A stretch of DNA of 64,000 nucleotides from NCBI GenBank assembly GCA_963582065.1, contig CAUZRQ010000002.1, positions 124,001 to 188,000 on the forward strand, given 5' to 3'. The DNA is from UBA8437 sp963582065 (GTDB lineage Bacteria; Planctomycetota; Planctomycetia; Planctomycetales; Planctomycetaceae). The translations under genes were made by a program, and so were the position numbers. Below, piece by piece: positions 33,584-43,900 of this stretch; the stretch's first letter is position 1, and each line of letters opens with the position of its first letter. The notes beneath the pieces were generated by a model. That model did no database searches. It saw nothing but the letters and a program-made list of their open reading frames with translations, and was not told the DNA's origin.

Positions 33584-34984
33584 TCAGACGTCGGGGTGTT
33601 TCTTGTGCCAGTCGGTTTCGTCCTGGTACTTCGCCGCGATCGCCAGCAGGGTGGTTTCGCTCCAGGCCCGTCCGACCAGTTGCAGGCCTGTCGGCAGGTC
33701 GTCTTCGCCGAACCCGTTGGGGACGGTGATCCCGGGAATTCCCGCAGCATTGGCCGCACCGCCGATCCGGCTGGCGTGGTGGCCTCGACGGTAGTCCTCG
33801 AACGACCGGTCGTTGGGGTAGGCGACGGTGCCCAGTGTGGGAGCGACCAGGGCGTCGACGCCGTCGAAGAGCTTGTCGAGGGCGGCCTGGATCTTCGGCC
33901 GGATTCTCATCGCGTTGATGTAGTCCCTGGCCGAGATCATCATCGAGGCGTGACCTCCCCAGCGGTCTTCCGGGGCCGTCAACTGCCAGACGTCTCCGCT
34001 GGAAATCAGCCCCTCGAACGTGGCGGCCATCTCGCAGGCGATCAGCGTCCCGGCCACGTCCTCGTAGGGCAGGTCCGGCAGCGCGACTTCCTCGATTCGG
34101 CAGAAGTCCTCGAGTTCATCCAGCGACTTGCGGAAGTTCTTCCGCACCGGCTTCTGCACGTGCTTGTCGCAGTCGGCCACAACGGCGAGGGTGGGCTTGG
34201 ATTCGAAGCCGGTCGGTTCGGACCATTCCAGGGTCCGGTCGACACTGGTGGCGTCGGCCTGGTCGTGGCCGGCGATCGCCGCCAGCACCACCCCGCAGTC
34301 GTCGGCGGTGCGGCCCATCGGCCCCAGCTTGTCCATCGTCCACGACAGCGCCATCGCCCCGTGACGGCTGACTCGTCCGTATGTCGGCCTCAGGCCGGTG
34401 ATCCCGCAGAAGCCGGCCGGGTTCATGATCGAACCCCATGTCTCGGACCCGATCGCAAACGGCACCAGTCCGGCCCCGACGGCCGATCCGGGTCCGCTCG
34501 AGGAACCGCCCGACCAGCGGCCGGTGTCCCAGGGATTCAGACCCGGGCCGGTGAAACTGGCGTTGGACTGCTTGTAACCCATGCCACCGGCGATTTCGAC
34601 CATCGCCAACTTCGCCGCCAGGACCGCTCCGGCCTCGCGGAGCCTGACGATCACCGTGGCGTCGGTGTCGATCACTCGGTCTTTCATCGGAGCCGCACCC
34701 CAGCTGGTGGGGATGCCCCGGGTGGCCAGCAGGTCCTTGGCACCGTAGGGGATGCCGTGCAGGGGACCCCGGTCGCGGCCGGCGGCCAGTTCGGTGTCGG
34801 CCCGACGTGCCTCGCAGCGTGCCAGGTCCCCGGTGACGGTTGCCACCGCGTTGAACTTCGGGCCCAGTCGCTCGAGCCGGTCGAGAAAGAACTCGGTCAG
34901 TTCCAGGGACGTGAAGTCGCCTTTCCGCAGGCCCTTGGCCAGCCGGCGGACCGAGGCGAAGGCGTGTTTGTCTTTGAGGCCCAT
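33584..34984 (-). CDS. Amidase-signature-family hydrolase (GatA-like fold)
   Basis: 466 residues. The Ser-cisSer-Lys triad is present: Lys83 in GIPYGAKD, the Ser-rich GGSSSGPG (about 159-166) and nucleophile Ser185 in GSETWGSI. A true GatA is unlikely: there is no gatC/gatB nearby, and this runs with catabolic genes. It probably hydrolyses an amide of unknown identity. It is 35 bases upstream of the asparaginase gene and 41 bases downstream of the small Tat-leader gene, so four genes likely form one operon. Confidence 0.85.
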   Translation of the reverse strand: MGLKDKHAFASVRRLAKGLRKGDFTSLELTEFFLDRLERLGPKFNAVATVTGDLARCEARRADTELAAGRDRGPLHGIPYGAKDLLATRGIPTSWGAAPMKDRVIDTDATVIVRLREAGAVLAAKLAMVEIAGGMGYKQSNASFTGPGLNPWDTGRWSGGSSSGPGSAVGAGLVPFAIGSETWGSIMNPAGFCGITGLRPTYGRVSRHGAMALSWTMDKLGPMGRTADDCGVVLAAIAGHDQADATSVDRTLEWSEPTGFESKPTLAVVADCDKHVQKPVRKNFRKSLDELEDFCRIEEVALPDLPYEDVAGTLIACEMAATFEGLISSGDVWQLTAPEDRWGGHASMMISARDYINAMRIRPKIQAALDKLFDGVDALVAPTLGTVAYPNDRSFEDYRRGHHASRIGGAANAAGIPGITVPNGFGEDDLPTGLQLVGRAWSETTLLAIAAKYQDETDWHKKHPDV

Positions 34985-35025
34985 GGGAACGTTGGCCCGG
35001 AGAGAGTGGAGAGTTGCCGAGGGGG

Positions 35026-35418
35026 TCAGTCGGAGGCGTGATAGGCCGAGAAGATGAATCCCGGCTCGTCGGAGTTCTTCAAGGGGAAGCTGCCGAGTCG
35101 CCGTGAGCGGGCCAGATCACCTCGCAGTTCGGAATAGATGCCCTGCAGGACTTCCTGGCTGTCGAGCCGCTTGTCGGGGTATTTCTGGCGGATGGTCTCC
35201 AGCAGCAGTGCGGCCGGAGGGGGAGGCTCCGGCTGATCCTTCGGCTTGGACGGCTTCTTCGGATCGTCGTTTGCGGAGGTGGTTTCGAGTGCGGTCGCCG
35301 CGGTCGCCGCGGTGGCTGCGGTGGCTGCGGTGGCTGCGGTGGCTGCAGCGATGGTCCGGGCAAAGTCGCGGCGGTTGACCGAGTCGGATGCGTTGGCTGG
35401 AGTCATGGATGAGGTCAT
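35026..35418 (-). CDS. Small Tat-leader protein with Ala-Thr repeat signal region
   Basis: 130 residues from the ATG at 35418. A twin-arginine motif (VNRRDFARTI) is followed by a hydrophobic region made of repeated Ala-Thr-Ala units encoded by a 9-bp tandem repeat, then a Pro/Lys-rich linker. The small helical domain that follows (LLETIRQKYPDKRLDSQEVLQGIYSELRGD...) ends the protein. The composition after the linker recalls small planctomycete redox-partner or gluconate-2-dehydrogenase subunit-3-like proteins, but I cannot assign it. A longer open frame exists upstream (to 35580), without protein-like content. Confidence 0.65.
   Translation of the reverse strand: MTSSMTPANASDSVNRRDFARTIAAATAATAATAATAATAATALETTSANDDPKKPSKPKDQPEPPPPAALLLETIRQKYPDKRLDSQEVLQGIYSELRGDLARSRRLGSFPLKNSDEPGFIFSAYHASD
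35291..35350. repeat. 9-bp tandem repeat in the Tat signal sequence of the small protein
   Basis: Near-perfect copies of a 9-bp unit (gtggctgcg / gtcgccgcg, about six units). They encode A-T-A repeats that form most of the hydrophobic region of the leader. Confidence 0.75.
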
Positions 35419-35579
35419 GGCTGTTGGCGGCTGTGGATTCGACGGAGCGAGTATAGCTGGAGCGGGATGCCGAGGAGAGGATGGACGGTCGAGTTTCGCG
35501 GAGAGGGGTGATAGGATCGAGGCGGACAGGCGGTGGGCTGTGGAGATTCGGCCGCCGAGGGCACAGGTGAGCGTGAACA

Positions 35580-36878
35580 ATGTACCTGAAGATGGCCAAG
35601 CGGTTCCTGATGGAGACCGACAAGCGGCTGGCCTGGAAGTTCTTCCGGATCATGGGCTTGGGCGGAGCTCGCTCGGTCATGAAGTACCGGAGTCGTCTGA
35701 AGCGGGGGGAGTTCTTTCCACCGTTCCTTTACGTTTCGATCATCAACAGCTGCAACCTGCGTTGCCAGGGCTGCTGGGTCGACGTGGCGGCCAAGCAGGA
35801 GCGGATCGACATCGAAGCGATGTCGAAGCTGGTCACCGAGGCCCAGGCGATGGGCAACGTCTTCTTCGGGATCGTCGGTGGTGAGCCGTTCATGCACCCG
35901 GAGATCCTGGAGATCTTCCGGCGTCACCCGAAGTGCTACTTCCAGGTCTTCACCAACGGGCATTTCATCACTAGCGAGGTGGCCGGTGAACTGCGTCGGC
36001 TGGGAAACGTGACGCCGTTGATCAGTGTCGAGGGGACCGAGATCATCAGCGACCAGCGGCGTGGCCGCGACGGGGTGCTCAGCCAGACGATGCAGGGCAT
36101 CCACAACTGCCTGGACAACAAGGTCTTCACCGGTGTCTGCACCAGCCTGTGCCGCACGAACATTGACGACTTGTTGACCGACGAGTGGGTCGACCGGTTG
36201 GTGGAGATGGGGGTGTTCTACACCTGGTTCCACGTCTACCGTCCGATGGGTCCCGATGCCTGTCCCGACCTGTGCCTGACTCCCGAGCAGCAGGTGCGGG
36301 TGCGAAAGTTCGTGGTCGAGACACGGGTCCGCAAGCCAATCGTCGTGATCGACGCTTACCACGATGGCGGCGGGAAGTCGCTGTGCCCGGCGGCAACCGG
36401 CATCAGCCACCACATCAATCCCTGGGGTGGGATCGAGCCCTGTCCGATCATCCAGTTCGCCTCCGAATCGATCTATGACGATCCGCAGTTGGCCGCCGAC
36501 GAGCAGAAGACACTGGGTGAGAAGATGGTGCAGTCGGAGTTTCTGTCCGACTTCCGCCAACTGGCCCAGGAGACCACCCGTGGCTGCATCGTGCTCGAAC
36601 GCCCCGACCTGCTCAAGGAACTGGTCGTCAAGCATGGGTCACGCGACGCGACGGCCCGCCAGACGGCTCTGGCCGAACTGGACGCGATGGAGGTTCGCAC
36701 GTCACAGTTCCACCCGGGCCAGGAGATTCCGGAGAAGAGCTGGGTCTATCGACTGGTCAAGAAGTTCTTCTACAACGATTTTGGCGTCTATGACGGTCAT
36801 GACCACAGTGCCAGCTCGGCCCCGGCGGTGCTCGAACTGCCCACGGTTGTTGACGAGGACGAACCGGTGGCCGTCTAG
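35580..36878 (+). CDS. Radical SAM protein
   Basis: 432 residues. The [4Fe-4S]-binding motif C-N-L-R-C-Q-G-C is at residues 58-65 (Cys58, Cys62, Cys65). The SAM-contacting GGEP motif lies in FFGIVGGEPFMHPE near 100, and a C-terminal region holds more Cys (SLCPAATG..., PCPIIQ) that could bind a second cluster. The family member and substrate are unknown. The ATG at 35580 overlaps the leader of the divergent Tat gene's upstream frame only. A secreted protein gene follows at 80 bases. Confidence 0.85.
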   Translation: MYLKMAKRFLMETDKRLAWKFFRIMGLGGARSVMKYRSRLKRGEFFPPFLYVSIINSCNLRCQGCWVDVAAKQERIDIEAMSKLVTEAQAMGNVFFGIVGGEPFMHPEILEIFRRHPKCYFQVFTNGHFITSEVAGELRRLGNVTPLISVEGTEIISDQRRGRDGVLSQTMQGIHNCLDNKVFTGVCTSLCRTNIDDLLTDEWVDRLVEMGVFYTWFHVYRPMGPDACPDLCLTPEQQVRVRKFVVETRVRKPIVVIDAYHDGGGKSLCPAATGISHHINPWGGIEPCPIIQFASESIYDDPQLAADEQKTLGEKMVQSEFLSDFRQLAQETTRGCIVLERPDLLKELVVKHGSRDATARQTALAELDAMEVRTSQFHPGQEIPEKSWVYRLVKKFFYNDFGVYDGHDHSASSAPAVLELPTVVDEDEPVAV

Positions 36879-36957
36879 GCTGCCATCGGCGTGCTAGACT
36901 GTGGTGCGGGTCTGATTCCCGGTTCTCCCGGACACCACTTTTCCAGGGTCGATCCTC

Positions 36958-37806
36958 ATGCGACGCCTCAGCCTCTTCGTCGCGTTGTTGCTGGCGACGC
37001 TGACATCCACCGCGTCGGCCCGCGACATCCTGCTCTACGGCGCCCCGGTCCGACAGGGCGATTTCGTTTTGGGAACGGTGAGATTCGTCGAGGGTCGCAG
37101 TGTGGCGATCGACATGGGGTACACCGACGGCGTGGTGTCCGGTCAACGCTTCCGGGTCTACCGCCGGGTTGGTCGAGACCATCGCATTTCGGGTGTCGCG
37201 ATCGTCGGGCTGGTGCAGCGTCGCCAGTCGATGGTGACGGCGCGGACATCGGTGCCGATCCGGGCCGGCGACGCGGTGGTGATCGCGGCCTCGGAGTTGA
37301 CCATCTGGACCGAGCCCCGCAGTCGGCTGTATGACGAACGCCTGCGACGGCGGGTGGCCCGTCCGAATCGGCTGGGTTACGACACGCGGCAGAACGCCAT
37401 CGACGAAATCGACCGGATCGAAAGCCGGCGGGGGAACCAGTTGAAGCTGCTCGAGTGGACTCGCCAGGTGACGGCGGCTCGACCCAAGACCACGGTGCTG
37501 TGGGACCTGACCAACCTGAAGACTCGCCGCGGGGATTTCATCGACAAGCTCGAGACGTACGGCGGTTCGTTCCGGTATCGCAGCAGCGCGGAGCGTGAGA
37601 ACGCGTCGTTCACCACGGTGGTCCAGCCGATCAGCCGACTGGTCCAGCAGTCGGAAAAGCCGTACGAGGCTCCCGTTGCGGTGGCCGAACCGCAGGGGAA
37701 GAAGAGCCTGGCCGAGACGTACACCCAGGCCCCGGCCCGGATCCCGCGGGTGGTACCGATCGCGCGAGGCGTGTCGCTGTACCTGGGACGGGGCAATTTG
37801 CGGTAG
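36958..37806 (+). CDS. Secreted protein of unknown function
   Basis: 282 residues with a clear signal peptide (1-21, ending TASA). Residues 25-120 form a beta-rich domain resembling the flagellar FlgT/KOW-like barrels (GYTDGVVSGQRFRVYRR). The rest is basic and low in motifs, with a Pro-rich end. No catalytic residues are apparent. It precedes a convergent S9 peptidase gene. Confidence 0.7.
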   Translation: MRRLSLFVALLLATLTSTASARDILLYGAPVRQGDFVLGTVRFVEGRSVAIDMGYTDGVVSGQRFRVYRRVGRDHRISGVAIVGLVQRRQSMVTARTSVPIRAGDAVVIAASELTIWTEPRSRLYDERLRRRVARPNRLGYDTRQNAIDEIDRIESRRGNQLKLLEWTRQVTAARPKTTVLWDLTNLKTRRGDFIDKLETYGGSFRYRSSAERENASFTTVVQPISRLVQQSEKPYEAPVAVAEPQGKKSLAETYTQAPARIPRVVPIARGVSLYLGRGNLR

Positions 37807-37828
37807 CGATTAGTCGCGGGGCCAGAGG

Positions 37829-39862
37829 TTAGAGGTGCTTGGACCACCAGGCGAGGATTTCGCCGAGCCGGTGGATTCGCAGGTCCGGTGGACCGCAGCG
37901 GCTCATCCCGTGGCTGGTTTCGCGCGGGTACCTGACGAAACGTGTCGGGACCCCGAGAACTTTCAGCGCCGCGAAGACCTGCTCACCCTGCTCGACGTTG
38001 CAGCGGAGGTCGCCCTCGCTGTGGATCACCAGGGTCGGCGTGGTGGCGTTGCGGATCGACCGGATCGGGCTCTGTTGCCAGATTTCCTGGTTGTCGTCCC
38101 ATGGGTTCCCCGGCCAGTATTCGCCCGGCACCAGCGGGTAGTCGCTGGACCCGGCCATGCTGACGAGGTTGGAGACGCAGCGATCGGTGATCGCCGCGGC
38201 GAAGCGGTCGGTGTGAGTGATGGCCCAGTTGGTCATGTACCCGCCGTAGCTGCCGCCCATGATCCCGATCCGGTGCGGGTCGATTGCCGGATGCTGTTCC
38301 ATGAAGGACGCGACCGCCTGCACGTCGGTCCAGTCGGCAAGGCCCCACTGTCCCTGGATCGCGGTGCAGTGCTCCTCGCCGTATCCCTTGCTGCCTCGAG
38401 GATTGCTGAAGACGACGACGTGTCCGGCGGCGGCCAGCACCTGGAACTCGTGAAAGAACGTCGTGCCGTAGAGGGCGTGTGGGCCGCCGTGGACCTGGAG
38501 CACCCCGGGACACCTGCGACGGGATCGGGAAGTCCGCCCGGGCGGTTGCATCACCCAGGCGTGCACCCGGGTCCCGTCGTCGGAGGTGATCCACTTTTCG
38601 GTGGGTTTCGAGAGTTCGAGTTGTTTGAGCAGCGGGCCGTTGAAGTTGGTGAGTTGCCTCGGGGCGAGGTCCTGCAGCTGTCGGCCTCCGCGGATCTCGG
38701 CCACGCCCACCTCCGGCAGCGTTGTCGCGTCACCGGTGCAAACCGCGATACGACGTCCGTCGGCCGAGAGATTTCCCATGACGGTCGAGGCGGGGCCGCT
38801 GGTCAGCAGCCGCACCCGTCCCCCGGCCAACGGCACCGTGGCGACGACGCTGGCCCCGTGCCAGCCGAAACACATCAGCACCTGCTGACCGTCGGCGGTG
38901 AAGTCGTAATGGGCTCCGAAGGTCGCTTCGGCGGTGTCGGAGATGACCGTCGAGGAGAGGCAGAAATCGGTGTGGCCGGTGAGATCCTTCAGGTCGCCGC
39001 CGTCGAGTCGGCACGAGAACAGGTGCGAGTTGCGGACTCCCCATGTCTCGCGTCCCTCTCGGCCGGCGAACAGGGCCCGCTGGCCATCGGGGCTGTAGCG
39101 GGCGGCCGACTTCCAGCCGTCGGGCAGGCCGGTGATCCGCCGGACCTTTCCGGTCTTCGCCTCGATCCGGAACAACTCGTCCTTCCACGGCGTCAGCAGC
39201 GGTTCACGGCTGACATTGGTTGCGACGAGCAGTTCGGACGAGTCGGGGGACCAGTCGAAGGAGAACGACGGGTTGGTGCCCCGTCCGAACAACATCCGGT
39301 GCCCGCCGGTCTCGGCGTCGACCAGGTAGAGTCGAAAGCGGGCGCTGCCGAAGTAGCCGTCTCCGTCGAGCCGGTAGAACAGCTCATCGATTTCCCAGGG
39401 CGGCGTGCTGCCCCCGTTCTCCTCCCGTTCGGCCTCGGCCGCTTCGGTCCGTCCGGCATCGGTCTGGCGAAACGAAACCGCCAGCGTGCGGCCGTCCGGT
39501 GACCAGGTCCAGGCCCCGATCGATCCCTCGGGGAAATCCGTCAGGGCCCGTGCCTCGCCCCCGGTGGCCTCGAGCACGTAGATCTGTGGTCGACGCTTGT
39601 TGCGAGCCGATGTGAACGCGATGCGGGACCCGTCGGGTGACCAGCGACCGTGACTGTCGTTGTCGCCGGAAGAGAAGGGACGAACGTTTCCGTCGGCTTC
39701 GACGATCCAGAGATTCGAGACGAGCTGGTTCTTCTCGCCGACGTGACCTCTTGTCAGAAGAACGCGGCTGCCGTCGGGCGAAACCTGGGGATCGGCCACC
39801 GAGATGAACTGCTGCAGGTCCTCGGGGGTGATCCGTCGACGTCGCGCGGTCGACTTGGCCAT
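37829..39862 (-). CDS. Prolyl oligopeptidase family (S9) serine peptidase
   Basis: 677 residues. The N-terminal two thirds is a WD40/TolB-like beta-propeller with S-P-D-G-x-x motifs (PQVSPDGSRV, TWSPDGRT). The C-terminal alpha/beta hydrolase carries the nucleophile in GIMGGSYGGYMTNW (Ser near 540), the acid in H-S-E-G-D and the histidine in TSHGMSR. It resembles acylaminoacyl peptidases. No signal peptide is evident, so it is probably cytosolic. The frame continues to 40318 without protein character; ATG 39862 has CGGGAG upstream. Confidence 0.9.
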   Translation of the reverse strand: MAKSTARRRRITPEDLQQFISVADPQVSPDGSRVLLTRGHVGEKNQLVSNLWIVEADGNVRPFSSGDNDSHGRWSPDGSRIAFTSARNKRRPQIYVLEATGGEARALTDFPEGSIGAWTWSPDGRTLAVSFRQTDAGRTEAAEAEREENGGSTPPWEIDELFYRLDGDGYFGSARFRLYLVDAETGGHRMLFGRGTNPSFSFDWSPDSSELLVATNVSREPLLTPWKDELFRIEAKTGKVRRITGLPDGWKSAARYSPDGQRALFAGREGRETWGVRNSHLFSCRLDGGDLKDLTGHTDFCLSSTVISDTAEATFGAHYDFTADGQQVLMCFGWHGASVVATVPLAGGRVRLLTSGPASTVMGNLSADGRRIAVCTGDATTLPEVGVAEIRGGRQLQDLAPRQLTNFNGPLLKQLELSKPTEKWITSDDGTRVHAWVMQPPGRTSRSRRRCPGVLQVHGGPHALYGTTFFHEFQVLAAAGHVVVFSNPRGSKGYGEEHCTAIQGQWGLADWTDVQAVASFMEQHPAIDPHRIGIMGGSYGGYMTNWAITHTDRFAAAITDRCVSNLVSMAGSSDYPLVPGEYWPGNPWDDNQEIWQQSPIRSIRNATTPTLVIHSEGDLRCNVEQGEQVFAALKVLGVPTRFVRYPRETSHGMSRCGPPDLRIHRLGEILAWWSKHL

Positions 39863-40010
39863 GGCTGAGCTCCCGGGTGGTGTGGTCGTTTTGGCGGCGA
39901 TCATATCGTGTGGCCGAGCGGCTGTCGAAAGCGGACACGTGGGCCGAGGCGTGGACGACCGGGACCGACGCGGTACAATCGGCGGCAAAGCGATCCGGGA
40001 GAATGACACG

Positions 40011-40928
40011 ATGATGAACAAACCGATGATCGTCGCGGTGGGGATCGGGATGGCCGTGGGTTGGGGGGCCGGTGCGGAGCGGGTCGTCGTGGCGGAGCGA
40101 CCTGCCGATTCGCTGGCCAAGCGGGCCCGCGCTGTCCGGCAGGTGATCGCGCACCGCGGCTCGAGTTCCGATCGGCCCGAGTGCACCCTGGTCTCGTTGC
40201 GGCGGGCGATCGAGGTGGGGGCGACGGCCAGCGAGGTCGACGTGCGGTGGACCAAGGACCGCCAACTGGTGATTCTCCACGATGCGACGCTCGACCGGAC
40301 CACCAACGGCACGGGCAAGATCGGGGCGACGACACTGGCCGAGGTGCGGCGGCTGGATGCGGGGAGCTGGTTCGATGCGAAGTACCGTGCCGAGAAGGTG
40401 CCGACGTTGCGCGAGGTGTTGGAGACCGGCTGCGGGCGGATCGACGTGCTGCTGGACCTGAAGGAGCAGGGGGCGGACTACGACCGGCAGGTGGTCGGGG
40501 AGGTCAGGCGTTTCGGGGACCCGAAGAAGACGATCATCGGTGTCCGCAGCGTCGCGCAGGCCCGCAGGTTCCGCAAGCTGTTGCCCCGGTCCCGGCAGCT
40601 GGGGTTGATACCCGATCCGGAGTCGATCGAGGCCTTCGTGCGGGCGGGAGTCGAGACGATCCGGCTGTGGCCGCGTTGGGTCAAGGCCGAGCCGAAACTC
40701 GTCGAGCGTGTCCACCGGCTGAAGGCCGGACTGCATGTCAACGGCAGCAACGGGGCGCGGGCGGAGGTGGAGGCGGCGCTCGCCCATCGACCGACATCGC
40801 TGTCGAGCGACGATCCCGGTCGACTGGTCAAGACACTCAAGGCGATCTCGCAGAACAAGAAGCCGACGTCGACTCGGTCCGGAGTTTCCTCACGCGACGT
40901 TTTCGGAACCCGACTTGGAAGAGGATGA
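40011..40928 (+). CDS. Glycerophosphodiester phosphodiesterase
   Basis: 305 residues. After a short hydrophobic leader (MMNKPMIVAVGIGMAVGWGAGA, a likely signal peptide) the GDPD catalytic motifs are seen: H-R-G in QVIAHRGSSSDRPE, E-V-D-V-R-W-T-K-D and L-H-D-A-T-L-D-R-T-T-N-G. It hydrolyses glycerophosphodiesters, releasing glycerol-3-phosphate and an alcohol. The stop overlaps the mfd start (ATGA), an odd pairing of a lipid-turnover enzyme with a DNA repair factor. Confidence 0.88.
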   Translation: MMNKPMIVAVGIGMAVGWGAGAERVVVAERPADSLAKRARAVRQVIAHRGSSSDRPECTLVSLRRAIEVGATASEVDVRWTKDRQLVILHDATLDRTTNGTGKIGATTLAEVRRLDAGSWFDAKYRAEKVPTLREVLETGCGRIDVLLDLKEQGADYDRQVVGEVRRFGDPKKTIIGVRSVAQARRFRKLLPRSRQLGLIPDPESIEAFVRAGVETIRLWPRWVKAEPKLVERVHRLKAGLHVNGSNGARAEVEAALAHRPTSLSSDDPGRLVKTLKAISQNKKPTSTRSGVSSRDVFGTRLGRG

Positions 40929-43900
40929 CCTCCGAGAACGGTCAGCAGGCCCCGGCCGCCCCTCCGGCCGACCTGCGGCAACTGGTTGTTGATCTGGAGG
41001 GAGACGAGCGGTTCGTCGAGGTGGTGCGGGCGTTGTCCCGCGGAGAGAGTGCCACGGTCGACGGAGCGTGGGGCTCGGCGTGCGCGCTGGCGTTGGCCGG
41101 CATCTCCCGGCAACGGCCCTCGGCGCTGGTCGTCGTCGTGCCGCGGGTGGGCGACGTCGAGGCATTGGCGGCCGACATGGGGGCCTTTGCACACGCTCCA
41201 CCGCTGGTGTTTCCCGCCTGGGAGACGCTGCCCGATGAACATGACACGTCCGATCCGGTCTTCACCGCTCGGCTGAGAGTGCTCTCGGCGCTGGAACGCG
41301 CCGCCAACCCGCCGGTGCTGGTCACCAGCATCGCCGCGCTGATGCAGCCGGTGCCCAGCCGTGCCCAGCGGGAAGCGTCGACGCGACGGTTCGTCACCGG
41401 TGAGGAGACCGACCCGGAAAAGTTGCTCGAGTGGCTGGTGGCCCGGGGACTGGAACCGACCACCGCTGTGGCCTTGCCAGGCGAATTCAGCCGGCACGGC
41501 GGCATCATCGACATCTTTGCACCCGACGCCGTCGAGCCGGTGCGTCTGGAGTTCTTCGGTGACGAGATCGACTCGATCCGGACCTTCGATGCCGAGTCGC
41601 AGCGGCAACTGGCGGTCTGCGAAGAGATCGAACTGTGCCTTGTCGAGCCGACCAGGGACGGAACGACCACCGAGGCGGAGTTGTTGACCGAGTCGCTGCC
41701 GGAGGGGACCTGGGTGGGGCTGGTCGAGTTGGCCGACCTGAAGCGTGAGGGGGAGGAGGTTCGGGAGCGGCTGGAGCGGCGCGAGGGGCTGGTGACCGTC
41801 GAGGAGGTGCTCAGGGGGCTGATCGAATTCCCCAGCGTGGTGGTCGAGGCGTTGTCGGCGGCGAGCATGGAGACGACCTGTCATTTGGCCGTTGAGTCGA
41901 TCGAACGGTTCGGTGGGCCGCGGACCCGGGTGCTCGAGGAACTGCAGGAGACCCTGGGGCCCGACGAGCGGGTGCTGGTGGCGTGTCACAACGAGGCCGA
42001 ACGGCAGCGGCTGGCCGAGATGCTTGAGGAATTGTCCGAGTCGGAGACCGAGGGGGCGGGGCGGCTGGGCGAGCAGGTGACGCTGTGCCTGGGGCGGCTG
42101 GGGCGGGGGTTCCGGCTGGTGCGTCAGCAGTTGATCGTGCTGGGCGACAACGAGTTGTTCAACCGGACCGAGACCCGGCCGCAGGCCCGCAGGACACGAC
42201 GCGACGCCCGTGCCATCGACAGCTTCCTCGATCTCGAACCCGGCAACCTGATTGTTCACCTGGCCCATGGCATCGGCCGCTACCGTGGCCTGAAGCTGCT
42301 CGACCGGCAGGGACGGTCCGAGGAACACCTGTCGCTGGAATTCCGCGACCGCGTGCAGTTGTACGTCCCCGTGTCGCTGATCCACCTGGTGCAGAAGTAC
42401 GTCGGCCCGTCGAAGACCACTCCGGAACTCTCCAAGATCGGCGGATCGACGTGGGAGAAGAAGAAGAAGCGGGTGGCCGAGGCGGTCAACGACCTGGCCA
42501 CCGACATGCTGCGGATGCAGGCGGCCCGCGCGGCGCAGCCCGGACTGTCTCATCCGGAGGGAAGCCACTGGCAGAGCGAGTTCGCCCAGGCCTTCCCCTA
42601 CTCGGAGACCGCCGACCAGACCGAGGCGATCGATTCGGTTGGAGCCGACATGCTGAGATCACGGCCGATGGACCGGCTGCTGTGCGGTGACGTCGGATAC
42701 GGCAAGACCGAGGTGGCGATGCGGGCGGCGTTCCAGGCGATCGACGGCGGCCGGCAGGTCGCCGTGCTGGTGCCGACAACGATACTGGCCGAGCAGCATT
42801 TCCGGACGTTTTCCGAGCGGATGGCCGAGTTCCCGGTGACCATCGAGTCGTTGTCGCGATTCAAGACCCGCAAGCAGCAGCTCGTGACGCTCGAACGCGT
42901 GGCCCAGGGGAGTGTCGACGTGGTCATCGGCACCCACCGGCTGGTGCAGAAGGATGTCGAGTTTGCCGACCTGGGGCTGCTGGTGATCGACGAGGAACAA
43001 CGCTTCGGGGTCCAGGCCAAGGAACTGCTCAAGACGATGCGGCTGGAGGTGGACGTGCTGACGATGACCGCCACGCCGATACCCCGCACCCTGCACATGT
43101 CGCTGCTGGGCATCCGCGATATCTCGAACCTGCAGACCGCCCCGCGGGACCGCATGGCGATCGTGACCCGCATCGCCCGCGACGACGACGAGCTGATCCG
43201 GCAGGCGATCGTCCGCGAACTCAATCGCAACGGCCAAGTCTTCTTTGTCCACAACCGGGTTCAGGACATCCACCTGGTCGCCGAACGTGTCGAGTCGATT
43301 GTGCCCGAGGCGAGGATCGGCGTGGTGCACGGTCAGATGAAGGAGTCGGAACTGGAACGCGACATGCTCGATTTCGTCGCCGGCCGGATCGACGTGCTGG
43401 TGGCGACGACGATCATCGAGAGTGGACTCGACATCCCCAACGCGAACACGATTTTCATCCACGACGCCGACCGATACGGGTTGGCCGATCTGCACCAGCT
43501 GAGGGGCCGTGTCGGTCGACAGGCCCGGCGGGCTTACTGCTACCTGCTGTTGCCGAAAACCCGGCCGCTCTCACAGGTGGCCGCACGGAGACTGAAGGCG
43601 GTCGAGGAGTACAGCGAACTGGGGGCGGGGTTCAAGATCGCGATGCGGGACCTCGAGATCCGTGGCGCGGGCAACATCCTGGGAACCCAGCAAAGCGGCC
43701 ACATCGCCACGGTTGGTTATGAACTGTACTGCCGGTTGCTGGAGAACTCGGTCCGCCGTCTCAAGAGTCTGCCGCCGCGGGAGGACCGGCACGTGTCGAT
43801 CGATCTGCCGTTGGCGGCGTTCCTGCCCGATGGGTACGTGCCGGGGGGGCGGCACAAGGTCGATGTCTACCGCCGGATCGCCGCCGCCGCCGACCACGAC

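Noticed and set aside
33584..34984. GatA subunit of the tRNA amidotransferase
   Set aside because: No gatB/gatC nearby, TWGS in place of TGGS at the nucleophile, and catabolic neighbours.
40478..42568. 696-codon minus-strand frame inside mfd
   Set aside because: Antisense shadow; Gln/Arg/His-rich without domain.
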